Source of the DNA: Marinifilum breve
Lineage (GTDB): Bacteria; Bacteroidota; Bacteroidia; Bacteroidales; Marinifilaceae
Length of the DNA stretch: 64,000 bases
NCBI RefSeq assembly: GCF_003202155.1
Contig: NZ_QFLI01000014.1
Coordinates: 1 to 64,000 of the forward strand
Direction: 5' to 3'
The position numbers were made by a program, and so were the translations under genes. Position 1 is the stretch's first letter; the number at the start of each line of letters is the position of its first letter. The notes below the pieces were generated by a model. It saw nothing but the letters and a program-made list of their open reading frames with translations, was not told the origin of the DNA and searched no databases. Shown here piece after piece: positions 52,955 through 61,841 of the stretch.

Positions 52955-54466
52955 ATGGCATTTATCAACTCTCTTGTCAGCTGGTTAAATACCAAAAGAC
53001 TTTCGCAAATAGATTTTTTCAAGGAGCATCCTATTGAAATACAGAAAGAAACTCTTACTCAATTACTAAATCAGGCATCTGATACTGAGTGGGGACGAAA
53101 GTACGACTTTAAGTCCATGCAATCTTTGCAAGACTTTAAAGAAAGACTTCCTATACAAACCTACGAAGACATTGAAAAACATATTGAACGCCTGAGAAAT
53201 GGAGAACAAAACGTTTTTTGGCCATCAGAAATCAAATGGTTTGCAAAATCATCGGGTACTACCAATTCAAAAAGTAAATTTATACCGGTTAGTAAAGAAG
53301 CACTAGAAGATTGTCATTTTAGAGGGGGAAAAGATATTCTAGCCATTTATACATCTCTTTATCCTGATACAGGAATTCTATACGGAAAAGGATTAACTTT
53401 GGGAGGCAGCCATCAAATCAACAACATGAATAATGATTCTTACTATGGGGATTTGTCTGCCATCTTGATTCAGAATTTACCTTTCTGGGCCGATTTTATT
53501 CGTACTCCTGACACCTCAATCGTATTGTTGGATGAGTGGGAAGAGAAATTGCACAAAATGACTGAGGCAACATTAAACGAAAATGTTACCAGTCTTTCTG
53601 GCGTTCCATCATGGTTTTTGGTTTTACTCAAACACATTCTAAAAGTATCAGGTAAAAATCATATTCATGAAATTTGGCCAAATCTTGAACTTTTCGTTCA
53701 TGGAGGTGTAAGTTTTACACCTTACCGCGAACAATTTAAAGAGATATTGCCTTCATCACAGATGAATTATCTGGAAACCTACAATGCTTCGGAAGGATTT
53801 TTTGGAATTCAGGATAATCCGGATGATGAAGCCATGTTATTAATGCTTGATTATGGAATTTATTATGAATTTATTCCGTTGGAAAATGTCAATGACGAAC
53901 ATCCTAAAGCCATTAGTCTGGAAGATGTTGAATTGCATAAAAATTATGCAATGCTTATTACTACCAATGGAGGACTTTGGAGATATCAAATTGGAGATAC
54001 CATTCATTTTACATCAAAATCGCCATTCAAATTTAAAATAACAGGAAGAACAAAATTATATATCAATGCTTTTGGTGAAGAATTAATTATCGACAATGCT
54101 GAAAAAGCAATGAAAATAGCATGCTCCAAAACCAATTCGGTGATTAAGGAATATACTGCCGCTCCGGTTTTTATGGATAAAAACCAGAAAGGAACACACC
54201 AGTGGTTGATCGAATTCGAGCAAGCTCCACATAATATTGATGAATTTAATTACGTTCTGGATAATGCATTAATGAGTTTGAATTCGGATTATGAGGCCAA
54301 GCGTTACAAAAACATCACACTCGAAAAACCAATTGTAAGCATCGCCAAAAAAGGTTTATTTTACAACTGGCTAAAATCGAAAGGAAAACTTGGTGGGCAA
54401 AATAAAGTTCCGCGTTTATCAAATAATAGAACATTAATTGAAGAATTGCTTAAAGACAATCAATAA
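52955..54466 (+). CDS. GH3-family acyl-adenylase-like protein
   Basis: 503 residues. The GH3 fold is shown by INSLVSWLNTKRLSQIDFFK at the N-terminus, WFAKSSGTTNSKSKFIPVSK (ATP-binding P-loop with SSGTTNSKSK) at about residues 93-112, VTSLSGVPSWFLVLLKHIL, LETYNASEGFFGIQ (equivalent of the adenylation motif) and TTNGGLWRYQIGD. GH3 enzymes ligate acyl groups to amino acids. Bacterial homologues are widespread in Bacteroidota but substrates are unknown. It begins a cluster with the propeller protein and the two kinases. Confidence 0.9.
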   Translation: MAFINSLVSWLNTKRLSQIDFFKEHPIEIQKETLTQLLNQASDTEWGRKYDFKSMQSLQDFKERLPIQTYEDIEKHIERLRNGEQNVFWPSEIKWFAKSSGTTNSKSKFIPVSKEALEDCHFRGGKDILAIYTSLYPDTGILYGKGLTLGGSHQINNMNNDSYYGDLSAILIQNLPFWADFIRTPDTSIVLLDEWEEKLHKMTEATLNENVTSLSGVPSWFLVLLKHILKVSGKNHIHEIWPNLELFVHGGVSFTPYREQFKEILPSSQMNYLETYNASEGFFGIQDNPDDEAMLLMLDYGIYYEFIPLENVNDEHPKAISLEDVELHKNYAMLITTNGGLWRYQIGDTIHFTSKSPFKFKITGRTKLYINAFGEELIIDNAEKAMKIACSKTNSVIKEYTAAPVFMDKNQKGTHQWLIEFEQAPHNIDEFNYVLDNALMSLNSDYEAKRYKNITLEKPIVSIAKKGLFYNWLKSKGKLGGQNKVPRLSNNRTLIEELLKDNQ

Positions 54467-54469
54467 CAC

Positions 54470-55240
54470 ATGCAGATTTTACTCATCTGGTTTTTATCTG
54501 TCCTTAACTTATATGAACCAACAAATATTAATACTCCTTGTGATTTCTTCGAAATTGATCACATGGGAAATGTATATGTGGTAAATGGTTCACAATTATC
54601 AAAGTACAATTCCGAGGGAGAACAAGTTTGTAATTTTTCAGATTCTTCATTGGGAAGTATCAGTTCTATTGATGTTTCAGATCCTTTAAGAATTCTATTG
54701 TTTTATCGAGATTTTAATCAGATTATTTATCTAAACAATAAATTATCAACCATTGGAAATGAAATCGATCTTTACGATATTTCAGATAATGAAACTGAAT
54801 TTGTATGCAATTCTCAGAAAGGCGGATTTTGGATGTACAATTCGATAGAAAATCAAGCCACGTACATTACCAACAATGGCGAAATAGCAGCTCAAACTAT
54901 TTTATTGGGTTCCTTTTTTGAAGATGCAGAGATTGTTAAAATGTTCGAACACAATAGTGATCTGTATTTACTATACGAAAACAAAGGCATTTTACAATTG
55001 GATCAAAATGGTCAATTTGTTCGAAAACTATCTTTTCAAGATATTCAAGACTTTCAGCTAATTGGCAAGCAAATTTATTATCAAGATAAAACTGGCATCC
55101 ATCTTTATCAAGCTTTAAATCAATCCGATCAATTAATCCATACGAAAGAAGATCCTTCAAGGGAAATAATCCAATGTACAAAGGATAAAATTTTTATTAA
55201 AAATGAAAATTCCATATCAATTAAAACTCTAAGTTTCTGA
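54470..55240 (+). CDS. Exported beta-propeller-like protein of unknown function
   Basis: 256 residues, beginning 3 bases after the GH3-like stop. The signal peptide is short (MQILLIWFLSVLNLYEPTN). The body is a run of short strands such as DHMGNVYVVNGSQLSKYNSE, GGFWMYNSIENQATYITNNG and KQIYYQDKTGIHLYQALNQ, which fits a 6-blade propeller. No binding motif stands out. Tight linkage to the GH3 gene suggests a shared pathway. Confidence 0.75.
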   Translation: MQILLIWFLSVLNLYEPTNINTPCDFFEIDHMGNVYVVNGSQLSKYNSEGEQVCNFSDSSLGSISSIDVSDPLRILLFYRDFNQIIYLNNKLSTIGNEIDLYDISDNETEFVCNSQKGGFWMYNSIENQATYITNNGEIAAQTILLGSFFEDAEIVKMFEHNSDLYLLYENKGILQLDQNGQFVRKLSFQDIQDFQLIGKQIYYQDKTGIHLYQALNQSDQLIHTKEDPSREIIQCTKDKIFIKNENSISIKTLSF

Positions 55241-55341
55241 TTAAAAACCAAGTGCATTTATTCTCATTGATAAAGAATTGATATCCAAAAAAAATATTAC
55301 TAATTTTAGTTGCATTTTTCCACTAATAACTAAACATAAAT

Positions 55342-55956
55342 ATGCACATTGCTGTAGCGGGAAACATTGGTGCCGGGAAAACAACACTGGCTGGATTATT
55401 GGCAAAACATTACGGCTGGGAAGCTCATTTCGAAGATGTGGACGACAATCCATATTTAAATGATTTTTACGATGATATGAATCGTTGGTCGTTTGCCTTA
55501 CAAATCCATTTTTTAAATAGCAGATTCAATCAGGTTCTGGCTTTACGAGAATCTGGGAAAGATATCATTCAGGATAGAACAATATATGAGGACGCATACA
55601 TATTTGCTCCAAACCTTGAATCAATGAACTTGATGCCCAAAAGAGATTTTGACAATTACCTGTCTCTTTTCGATATCATGAGTTCATTAATTCAGCCTCC
55701 TGATTTGTTGATCTACCTGAGAGCTTCTATTTCAACTTTAGTTGAGCACATTCAGGCCAGAGGTCGTGATTATGAAGAAACGATTCGACTGGATTACTTA
55801 AAGAGATTGAATGAAAGGTACGAAGCCTGGATTAATGGTTATACAAACGGAAAGCTTTTAATCATTGATGTTGATGATATTGATTTCCTAAATAATCCTA
55901 AAGATTTGAGCTCCGTAATCACTAAGATTGATGCTCAACTTCATGGGCTTTTTTAA
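55342..55956 (+). CDS. Deoxynucleoside kinase, copy 1
   Basis: 204 residues. P-loop GNIGAGKTT at 7-15; VQDRT-type catalytic motif as IIQDRTIYED at about 75-84; LID arginines in RGRDYEETIRLDYLKRLNE. It belongs to the dAK/dGK/dCK family that salvages deoxynucleosides to 5'-monophosphates. Highly similar to the following gene, 24 bases downstream. Which base each prefers cannot be read from sequence, although paired genes in lactobacilli form dAK/dGK heterodimers. Confidence 0.95.
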   Translation: MHIAVAGNIGAGKTTLAGLLAKHYGWEAHFEDVDDNPYLNDFYDDMNRWSFALQIHFLNSRFNQVLALRESGKDIIQDRTIYEDAYIFAPNLESMNLMPKRDFDNYLSLFDIMSSLIQPPDLLIYLRASISTLVEHIQARGRDYEETIRLDYLKRLNERYEAWINGYTNGKLLIIDVDDIDFLNNPKDLSSVITKIDAQLHGLF

Positions 55957-55980
55957 TTCACAACTGATAATTATAACACA

Positions 55981-56595
55981 ATGCATATAGCCGTAGCTGG
56001 TAACATCGGATCAGGAAAAACTACTTTAACAGAATTATTAGCTAAACATTACAAATGGGAAGCTCATTACGAGGATGTGGATGAAAATCCGTATTTGAAT
56101 GATTTTTACGATGACATGCAACGTTGGTCATTCAATTTGCAGATTTATTTCCTAAAGAGTCGCTTTACACAAATAATGGATATCCGTAATTCTGGAAAAA
56201 ATGTGGTGCAGGATCGTACCATTTTCGAGGATGCCAAAATTTTTGCTCCTAACCTATACGATATGGGTTTGATGTCGGAACGCGATTTTAAAAACTATTG
56301 TAACCTGTTTCAATTAATGAGTTCGATGGTTCAAGCACCCGATTTATTAATCTATTTACGTTCTTCGGTACCTACGCTTGTTAATCAAATTCAAAAAAGA
56401 GGTCGCGATTATGAAGAAACGATCCGATTGGATTATTTGAAGAACTTGAACAACAGATATGAAAACTGGATTTCCAACTACAAAAATGGCAATTTGCTAA
56501 TTGTTGATGCTGATAACATCGATTTCCTTGAAAATCCAGCTGATTTAAATAGTATTGTGGACAAAGTTGAAGCCAAGATCCACGGACTATTTTAA
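55981..56595 (+). CDS. Deoxynucleoside kinase, copy 2
   Basis: 204 residues, the same length as its neighbour. P-loop GNIGSGKTT, catalytic VVQDRTIFED, LID RGRDYEETIRLDYLKNLNN. Identical blocks include EDVDENPYLNDFYDD-type sequence (DENPYLNDFYDD). Differences cluster around the substrate pocket (WSFNLQIYFLKSRFTQIM), so specificity may have split. Its stop overlaps the convergent porin gene by four bases. Confidence 0.95.
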   Translation: MHIAVAGNIGSGKTTLTELLAKHYKWEAHYEDVDENPYLNDFYDDMQRWSFNLQIYFLKSRFTQIMDIRNSGKNVVQDRTIFEDAKIFAPNLYDMGLMSERDFKNYCNLFQLMSSMVQAPDLLIYLRSSVPTLVNQIQKRGRDYEETIRLDYLKNLNNRYENWISNYKNGNLLIVDADNIDFLENPADLNSIVDKVEAKIHGLF

Positions 56596-57248
56596 AATCT
56601 GTAAAAGAAACCTATTGATAATTCGGGGAGTGAGATTTTATCGAATCCTAAATAATATGGATATTCCTCCCCATATTCATCCTTTGCCGTTACCGAATCA
56701 GGAAAATTAGGAATAAAGGTATACCTCAGGTTCATATCAAAGCTCCATGTATCGGATATGTGATATAAAAAACCAATATTTGGAGCCAAACCTACTTTAT
56801 TTTCGGTAATTGTTCGCTTACTGTTACTAGAACCTGAAGAAGAAGCTGTATAATCTATTTCATTCCGATAATAAAAATATCCGAAAGCAAGTGAAGCATA
56901 AGGTCTAAAATCTCGGTCCCAGGCATCGAAATAGTATGATGCTCGAAGTAACGCAGAACCAATATTGTAGTTTACATCATAGCTTCCCAAATGGCTTCCA
57001 TCCCAAAATTTATCTTGTCCTAGCAAACTAAAAGACAATTCTGCTCCAACGCTTAATTTCTTGTTCAGCATTTTTCTCCCGGTCAAACGAAAGTTTGGAC
57101 CTCCATTTGCCTGATCGCCAAAATCGCCAAGAGGAAATTGATAACCAATTGATCCACCAACAAAATAGTTTTGATCTTTGTAGTACTGCGAATAAGATTC
57201 AAAGGAAAAAATCAAAACTAAAACCAGAAATAAATATCGTTTCATCAT
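56592..57248 (-). CDS. Small outer-membrane beta-barrel protein (OmpW/OprF-N-like)
   Basis: 218 residues from the ATG at 57248; the longer start is a GTG and is unlikely. The signal peptide is MMKRYLFLVLVLIFSFESYS. Beta strands alternate throughout (FVGGSIGYQFPLGDFGDQAN, KLSVGAELSFSLLG, ALLRASYYFDAWD, SFDMNLRYTF), ending in the C-terminal aromatic FYRF typical of a barrel. Probably an eight-stranded barrel of the OmpW/Opa class; the ligand is unknown. It overlaps the kinase stop by four bases. Confidence 0.8.
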   Translation of the reverse strand: MMKRYLFLVLVLIFSFESYSQYYKDQNYFVGGSIGYQFPLGDFGDQANGGPNFRLTGRKMLNKKLSVGAELSFSLLGQDKFWDGSHLGSYDVNYNIGSALLRASYYFDAWDRDFRPYASLAFGYFYYRNEIDYTASSSGSSNSKRTITENKVGLAPNIGFLYHISDTWSFDMNLRYTFIPNFPDSVTAKDEYGEEYPYYLGFDKISLPELSIGFFYRF

Positions 57249-57281
57249 CTTCACTACATTAATTTGCTGGAACTAAATTAT

Positions 57282-57318
57282 AAAAAAACCGGAAACTCAA
57301 ATGAGCCTCCGGTTTCAA
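57282..57318. terminator. Terminator between kbl and the barrel gene
   Basis: aaaccgga/tccggttt stem with a 14-base loop and flanking A and T tracts. It serves kbl on the minus strand. Confidence 0.8.
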
Positions 57319-57334
57319 TATTTTATTGTGAGTT

Positions 57335-58525
57335 CTATTCAATCACTTTTAACTCTTTACCAATCTTGATAAATGCCTCCAAAGCTTTATCCAAGTGCTC
57401 TTTTTCGTGCGCAGCAGAAAGCTGGATACGGATACGAGCTTGTCCTTTTGGTACAACTGGATAATAGAATCCGATTACATAAATTCCTTCATCCAACAAT
57501 TTAGCTGCAAATTGTTGAGAAAGTACTGCATCGTATAACATCAAAGCATTAATTGCAGAATCAGATGGCTTCACATCGAAACCTGCTTTTAATAATCCTT
57601 CGCGGAAATATTGAGCATTCCAGATTACTTTATCTCTCAACTCAGTTGATTCGCTCAACATATCGAATACAGCAATAGAAGCTCCTACGATTACAGGAGA
57701 CAATGAATTTGAGAACAAATAAGGACGTGAACGTTGACGCAACATATCGATAATTTCAGCCTTACCAGTAGTAAATCCACCTAGTGCTCCACCTAATGCT
57801 TTTCCTAATGTAGAAGTAATGATATCTACACGATCCATACATTTGTGGTATTCGTGAGTTCCACGACCAGTTTCACCAATGAAACCTGAAGCATGGCTAT
57901 CGTCAACCATTACCAATGCATTGTATTTGTCAGCCAAATCGCAAATTTCGTTTAATCTTGCAATATCACCATCCATTGAGAAAACACCATCGGTTACAAT
58001 GATACGGTAACGCTGAGCTTGAGATACTTTTAATTGTTCTTCCAAATCAGCCATATCAGCATGCTTATAGCGGTAACGAGCAGCTTTACACAAACGAACA
58101 CCGTCGATGATAGAAGCGTGATTCAACTCATCTGAAATAATTGCATCATCCTTTGTAAACAATGGCTCAAAAACACCACCATTAGCATCGAAAGCAGCAG
58201 CATACAAAATGGTATCTTCCATTCCGAAGAACTTAGCTATCTTTTGCTCTAATTCTTTATGAATATCAGTAGTTCCACAAATAAAACGAACCGAAGACAT
58301 TCCATAACCGTGAGAATCTAAAGCTTTTTTAGCTCCTTCCATTACACGTGGATGTGATGATAATCCAAGGTAATTGTTAGCACAGAAATTTAATACTGTC
58401 TCACCAGTATTCACTTTAATTTCTGCTCCCTGTGGAGTTGTAATGATTCTCTCGTTTTTGTACAAACCAGCATCTTTAATGCCTTGTATCTCTTCAGCAA
58501 GATAGTCTTTGAATTTTCCGTACAT
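57335..58525 (-). CDS. kbl: Glycine C-acetyltransferase (2-amino-3-ketobutyrate CoA ligase)
   Basis: 396 residues. PLP enzyme of the alpha-oxoamine synthase group that acts in threonine breakdown, cleaving 2-amino-3-ketobutyrate to glycine and acetyl-CoA. The PLP lysine is K242 in [10 protein letters not shown]. The substrate motif is [14 protein letters not shown], and [13 protein letters not shown] holds the PLP aspartate. The gene is monocistronic; no tdh lies beside it. Confidence 0.95.
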   Translation of the reverse strand: MYGKFKDYLAEEIQGIKDAGLYKNERIITTPQGAEIKVNTGETVLNFCANNYLGLSSHPRVMEGAKKALDSHGYGMSSVRFICGTTDIHKELEQKIAKFFGMEDTILYAAAFDANGGVFEPLFTKDDAIISDELNHASIIDGVRLCKAARYRYKHADMADLEEQLKVSQAQRYRIIVTDGVFSMDGDIARLNEICDLADKYNALVMVDDSHASGFIGETGRGTHEYHKCMDRVDIITSTLGKALGGALGGFTTGKAEIIDMLRQRSRPYLFSNSLSPVIVGASIAVFDMLSESTELRDKVIWNAQYFREGLLKAGFDVKPSDSAINALMLYDAVLSQQFAAKLLDEGIYVIGFYYPVVPKGQARIRIQLSAAHEKEHLDKALEAFIKIGKELKVIE

Positions 58526-58832
58526 GTGTATGTTGTTTTAGATATTTGAATTATCGTTTGAAAATTACAATCCAAAATTACAATAAAATTCGTCTCTAAA
58601 AGCAGGGAAATTCTGTTTTTTATATGCCTTTTTCAACATACGGAAGTAATCTTTACTGTATTTCTCAAATTTTTACTACAATCTTACTTTTCCACCTTAC
58701 AATCCCCATCAATATTGATAAACAATTAGATAGGAACAAATCCTGATTATTCCACAGAAAGGAGGAAGAAAAAAAATGAATCTTTTTTGAAAAAATATTG
58801 AAATAGCTGTTGCATTATTGAGGAAAACCTGT
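58526..58832. other. Intergenic region before the tRNA-Asn cluster
   Basis: About 300 bases with no gene. A 4-codon ORF (ATG at 58776 after AAAGGAGG) is probably coincidence. The promoter of kbl should lie near its left end. Confidence 0.5.
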
Positions 58833-58840
58833 TAGTTTTG
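58833..58840 (+). promoter_or_regulatory. Promoter -7 element for the tRNA-Asn cluster
   Basis: TAGTTTTG matches TAnnTTTG, with GTTG 20 bases upstream at 58809-58812 as a weak -33 element. The first tRNA begins 65 bases later, so all three copies are probably cotranscribed from here. Confidence 0.65.
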
Positions 58841-58905
58841 CATCGCAATTTTCCTCAAGAAACACAGTTCAAACGTGAGGTGTAGAGGAAAATTAGGAGT
58901 TATAC

Positions 58906-58979
58906 TCCTCCTTAGCTCAGCTGGTTAGAGCACCTGACTGTTAATCAGGGGGTCCTAGGTTCAAGTCCTAGAGGGGGAG
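58906..58979 (+). tRNA. tRNA-Asn (GTT), copy 1
   Basis: A 74-base cloverleaf: acceptor TCCTCCT/AGGGGGA, anticodon stem CCTGA/TCAGG around CTGTTAA giving GTT, T arm CTAGGTTCAAGTCCTAG, discriminator G. Confidence 0.97.
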
Positions 58980-59027
58980 CAAAAAACTTTTCTTAATGAG
59001 TTTTAAAATATATTAGGAGTTATACAC

Positions 59028-59101
59028 TCCTCCTTAGCTCAGCTGGTTAGAGCACCTGACTGTTAATCAGGGGGTCCTAGGTTCAAGTCCTAGAGGGGGA
59101 G
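59028..59101 (+). tRNA. tRNA-Asn (GTT), copy 2
   Basis: Identical 74-base sequence to copy 1, reached after a 48-base spacer with the shared word taggagttatac. Confidence 0.97.
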
Positions 59102-59150
59102 CAAAAAAACCTTTCTTAATGGGTTTAAAAATAAATTAGGAGTTATACAC

Positions 59151-59224
59151 TCCTCCTTAGCTCAGCTGGTTAGAGCACCTGACTGTTAATCAGGGGGTCC
59201 TAGGTTCAAGTCCTAGAGGGGGAG
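59151..59224 (+). tRNA. tRNA-Asn (GTT), copy 3
   Basis: Identical to copies 1 and 2. The spacer repeats the same taggagttatac context as before copy 2, so the repeat unit is about 122-123 bases. Confidence 0.97.
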
Positions 59225-59232
59225 CAAAAAAA

Positions 59233-59261
59233 AGAAGCCATCCAATTTGGGTGGCTTTTTT
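59233..59261 (+). terminator. Terminator of the tRNA-Asn cluster
   Basis: agccatcc/gggtggct stem with a 5-base loop followed by a T run. Confidence 0.85.
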
Positions 59262-59273
59262 CGTTTTATACAC

Positions 59274-60032
59274 CTAAAAAACAACCTGACATTCCATATT
59301 TAATCGTTCGCATTCCTTTTTTATTTGATTAGAAGCCGTTCTAGAATATTCTTTTGTGAGATACTGCTCCCTATTTAGTTTCTTAAAAATATGATCGGCA
59401 TAGTGGTAGTTCAATTTGTCTACAATGATATAATCAACCGCCCCTGTCAATAACTCTACAAGATTTTCGGTTCTGGGAAGAAGAGGAGCAATCATAGCAT
59501 AAGTTCTAAGACCAGCTGCTTTTAACTCTCTTAACACATTAATTCGGTCTATAATTGGAGGTGCTGAAGGTTCAAATATTTCTCTTACTCTATCGTGACC
59601 AGTTGGTATGGATAGACCAATTTCAATATCACTGAATTGGTGAAACAAATCCAGATCTCTTAAAACAAGTGGTGAACGTGTTTGTATAATCACCGGCCAA
59701 TCTTCTGCTGCTAAAACTTCCAGGCAGGATCGGGTAATTTTATATTCTTTCTCCAAGGATTGATAAGGATCGCAAGTTCCACTAATCCATACCTTCCCTT
59801 TTTGTTTTTTCGCAATTTCCTTTTTCAATAGTTCCGCTGCATTTGTTTTTACATCTACAAATTGTCCCCAAGGCTCCACATGCTTTGTGTACTTTATCAT
59901 GAAATTGGCATAGCAATACGAACAAGCATGCTCACATCCGGTATAAGCATTTAAGGCATAGGTATGAACTTTTGAATTAGACAGAATACTTCTGGCTATT
60001 TTCTCTTGAACTATAATATCAGATTCCGCCAT
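59274..60032 (-). CDS. SPL/Rv2578c-type radical SAM protein
   Basis: 252 residues. Radical SAM C-x3-C-x2-C at C33, C37 and C40 (CEHACSYCYA). Conserved segments GKVWISGTCDPYQSLEKEY and TRSPLVLRDLDLFHQFSDIE are typical of the spore-photoproduct-lyase-like family of short radical SAM proteins. Function is unknown. The 60032 ATG is clear. It is followed by the tRNA-Asn terminator on the other strand. Confidence 0.88.
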   Translation of the reverse strand: MAESDIIVQEKIARSILSNSKVHTYALNAYTGCEHACSYCYANFMIKYTKHVEPWGQFVDVKTNAAELLKKEIAKKQKGKVWISGTCDPYQSLEKEYKITRSCLEVLAAEDWPVIIQTRSPLVLRDLDLFHQFSDIEIGLSIPTGHDRVREIFEPSAPPIIDRINVLRELKAAGLRTYAMIAPLLPRTENLVELLTGAVDYIIVDKLNYHYADHIFKKLNREQYLTKEYSRTASNQIKKECERLNMECQVVF

Positions 60033-60160
60033 TTATCAGGAAGAGTAATAAGTTTTTTAATTATTCTACAAAACTATAGATCTGTAGAAAGCAGCAAAGT
60101 GTCTATACAAAGGAATTCCCCTATCAAAAGAATTTGAATTCAATTGATAGGGAAATTGTT

Positions 60161-61495
60161 TTATTTTTGAGAATCATCTTCATATACGATGAAATCGGCA
60201 TGTCCGAACCCTTTTGAGAAATCAAGTAATGAAGCAACTACAGGACGGAAACGGTACAGAATGGTATTCGGGTCTGGATAAACCTTATCTCCATCACCGT
60301 ATTTTGCCTCTGCAATATCAGGAAATTTCTCCAGCAACAATCTGTGAAATTCCTTTATCACTTCAACATCAGTTTCAACTTCTGCATAAGCAGCAAATGA
60401 AACACCACACCCTTCAGTTACCAGCTCATATGGTGGTGCAATTGTAATAGATACACGTGGATCTCGTGTTATATTTTTTGCTTTCGATGATGTTTTAAAA
60501 GTTTCGAGATAAATATTCTCTCCCATATTAACAAAACCAACAGTGTTTGCCTGTGGCCATCCATCTTCTCGAGTTGTGGCTATTGTCATATCCATTGTTG
60601 AAGAAAGAATTCCAATCAGTTTCTCACGGAATTCTTCAGTCATGCCACTAACACCATTTTGGTAGATTCTTTTCTTTATTACATCATCAATTTCATTATG
60701 AATTTGCTCTTTCTTTGCATCTATATTTTCCATACTATTTTGCTCTTGTTTGTTTACTAAATCTGATAAAGTTGATTCTAAGTTTTGATTCATTGCTGTC
60801 AATAATGAATTCCCCATACTTACACGTTTTACGCCTAAATCATTTAATCTGTCAAAATCAATACTGTTAGGATCTTGAACCATATTAACAGGCAAGCTTG
60901 TGGCATTTGTTACAGCTTTAATATCATCTGATTCATTAATAAATGGCACAAAAATGCCATCCACTCCAGCCTGATCGTAGAGTTTTACACGCTTTAAAGT
61001 TTCCTCAAGAGTGTTTTGAAGTTCCCTGCCAAAAAAGCTCATAATGTATGTATCTACTCTAGCATTAATAAACATTTCAATTTGAACTTGTGCTAGTTCT
61101 TTCTTAATGGCAGCAAGCTTTTGTGCTTGAACTTCTGCTTCAATTAACAAAGGTTCATTTACGATTGTACTATCTTCCAAATTAACACCTACAACTCCTA
61201 ATCCTGCTAATTCCTTAATCTTATTGGCTATTTCTATGGGATCTTCACTATAACCTGCTTCCAAATCTACTGTTAGTGGCAGCCTGGTAGATTTAACAAT
61301 GCGTTCTATCATGAACTTTTGTTCTTCAAAAGTCATTGTTTTACCATCCTCATAACCAAACATATCTGCAAATGCACTACTTGCTGTTCCGATTGCCTGA
61401 AACCCCAATTTTTCAGCCACTTTAGCACTTGATGCATCCCACACATTACCTAGCAATAATGGTTTGTCTTGATAATGTAATTCCTTAAAATTCAT
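60161..61495 (-). CDS. Fusion of a PEP-mutase/isocitrate-lyase domain with a pyridoxamine-phosphate-oxidase-like domain
   Basis: 444 residues. Residues 1-250 form an ICL/PEPM-like barrel: GNVWDASSAKVAEKLGFQAI, a metal site with TVDLEAGYSED (D77, E79), NLEDS and INARVDTYI; it lacks the catalytic KKCGH cysteine loop of isocitrate lyase. Residues about 285-440 form a split-barrel FMN/flavin-binding domain: TIATTREDGWPQANTVGFVN, with DPRVSITIAPP. The join is near QEQNSMENID (M255), which could be the start of a formerly separate gene. A strong AGGAG precedes the ATG at 61495. Possibly a C-C lyase coupled to a flavin reductase or sensor; the reaction is not predictable. Divergent from an AraC regulator. 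Confidence 0.85.
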   Translation of the reverse strand: MNFKELHYQDKPLLLGNVWDASSAKVAEKLGFQAIGTASSAFADMFGYEDGKTMTFEEQKFMIERIVKSTRLPLTVDLEAGYSEDPIEIANKIKELAGLGVVGVNLEDSTIVNEPLLIEAEVQAQKLAAIKKELAQVQIEMFINARVDTYIMSFFGRELQNTLEETLKRVKLYDQAGVDGIFVPFINESDDIKAVTNATSLPVNMVQDPNSIDFDRLNDLGVKRVSMGNSLLTAMNQNLESTLSDLVNKQEQNSMENIDAKKEQIHNEIDDVIKKRIYQNGVSGMTEEFREKLIGILSSTMDMTIATTREDGWPQANTVGFVNMGENIYLETFKTSSKAKNITRDPRVSITIAPPYELVTEGCGVSFAAYAEVETDVEVIKEFHRLLLEKFPDIAEAKYGDGDKVYPDPNTILYRFRPVVASLLDFSKGFGHADFIVYEDDSQK

Positions 61496-61576
61496 CTATA
61501 CTCCTTTCTTGTTTACTCTACTATTTTTGAAATTTTACAAAGAGCTAGCAATCCTTGCTTCAATAACTTACAACAA

Positions 61577-61584
61577 CAAAAGTA
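61577..61584 (-). promoter_or_regulatory. Promoter -7 element for the fusion gene
   Basis: On the minus strand this reads TACTTTTG, matching TAnnTTTG, about 80 bases before the fusion ATG. The direct repeat lies just upstream of it, where an activator would touch the -33 region. Confidence 0.55.
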
Positions 61585-61607
61585 GATAGTCCAATCCCCT
61601 AAACTTT

Positions 61608-61641
61608 ATACAGATCACAGTTTGTCAGATACAGATTACAG
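61608..61641. promoter_or_regulatory. Two 13-bp direct repeats, 21 bp apart: probable AraC operator
   Basis: ATACAGATCACAG at 61608-61620 and ATACAGATTACAG at 61629-61641 differ at one base. They start 21 bp apart, the spacing of the araI1/araI2 half-sites. They lie between the divergent AraC gene and the fusion gene and directly upstream of the fusion-gene promoter. Binding is inferred. Confidence 0.65.
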
Positions 61642-61794
61642 AAGCATTTCCATTGGGTAACAAATCGCATTCAAAAGATGAATTGGCTATAAAACATTCA
61701 TAAATGATAGACAGTAAATTGTAGCATAGTATTTTTCTGTAATTTGTATCAGAGAAACAGTAAAACCAGTAATTTTTAAGTGTCAAGAATTCTA

Positions 61795-61802
61795 TACTTT
61801 TG
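61795..61802 (+). promoter_or_regulatory. Promoter -7 element for the AraC-type gene
   Basis: TACTTTTG, matching TAnnTTTG, 40 bases before the ATG. Confidence 0.55.
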
Positions 61803-61841
61803 TACTAATTAGAATGATAGTAAGTGTTAGGAGATCAAGTC

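Noticed and set aside
58776-58790. Four-codon ORF with a strong AGGAGG site upstream of the tRNA-Asn cluster
   Set aside because: Too short to call and precedes only tRNAs. Likely a coincidence of purine-rich DNA.
60161-61495. Reading the fusion gene as isocitrate lyase
   Set aside because: The barrel is about 250 residues and lacks the catalytic cysteine loop. PEP-mutase-like is the better reading.
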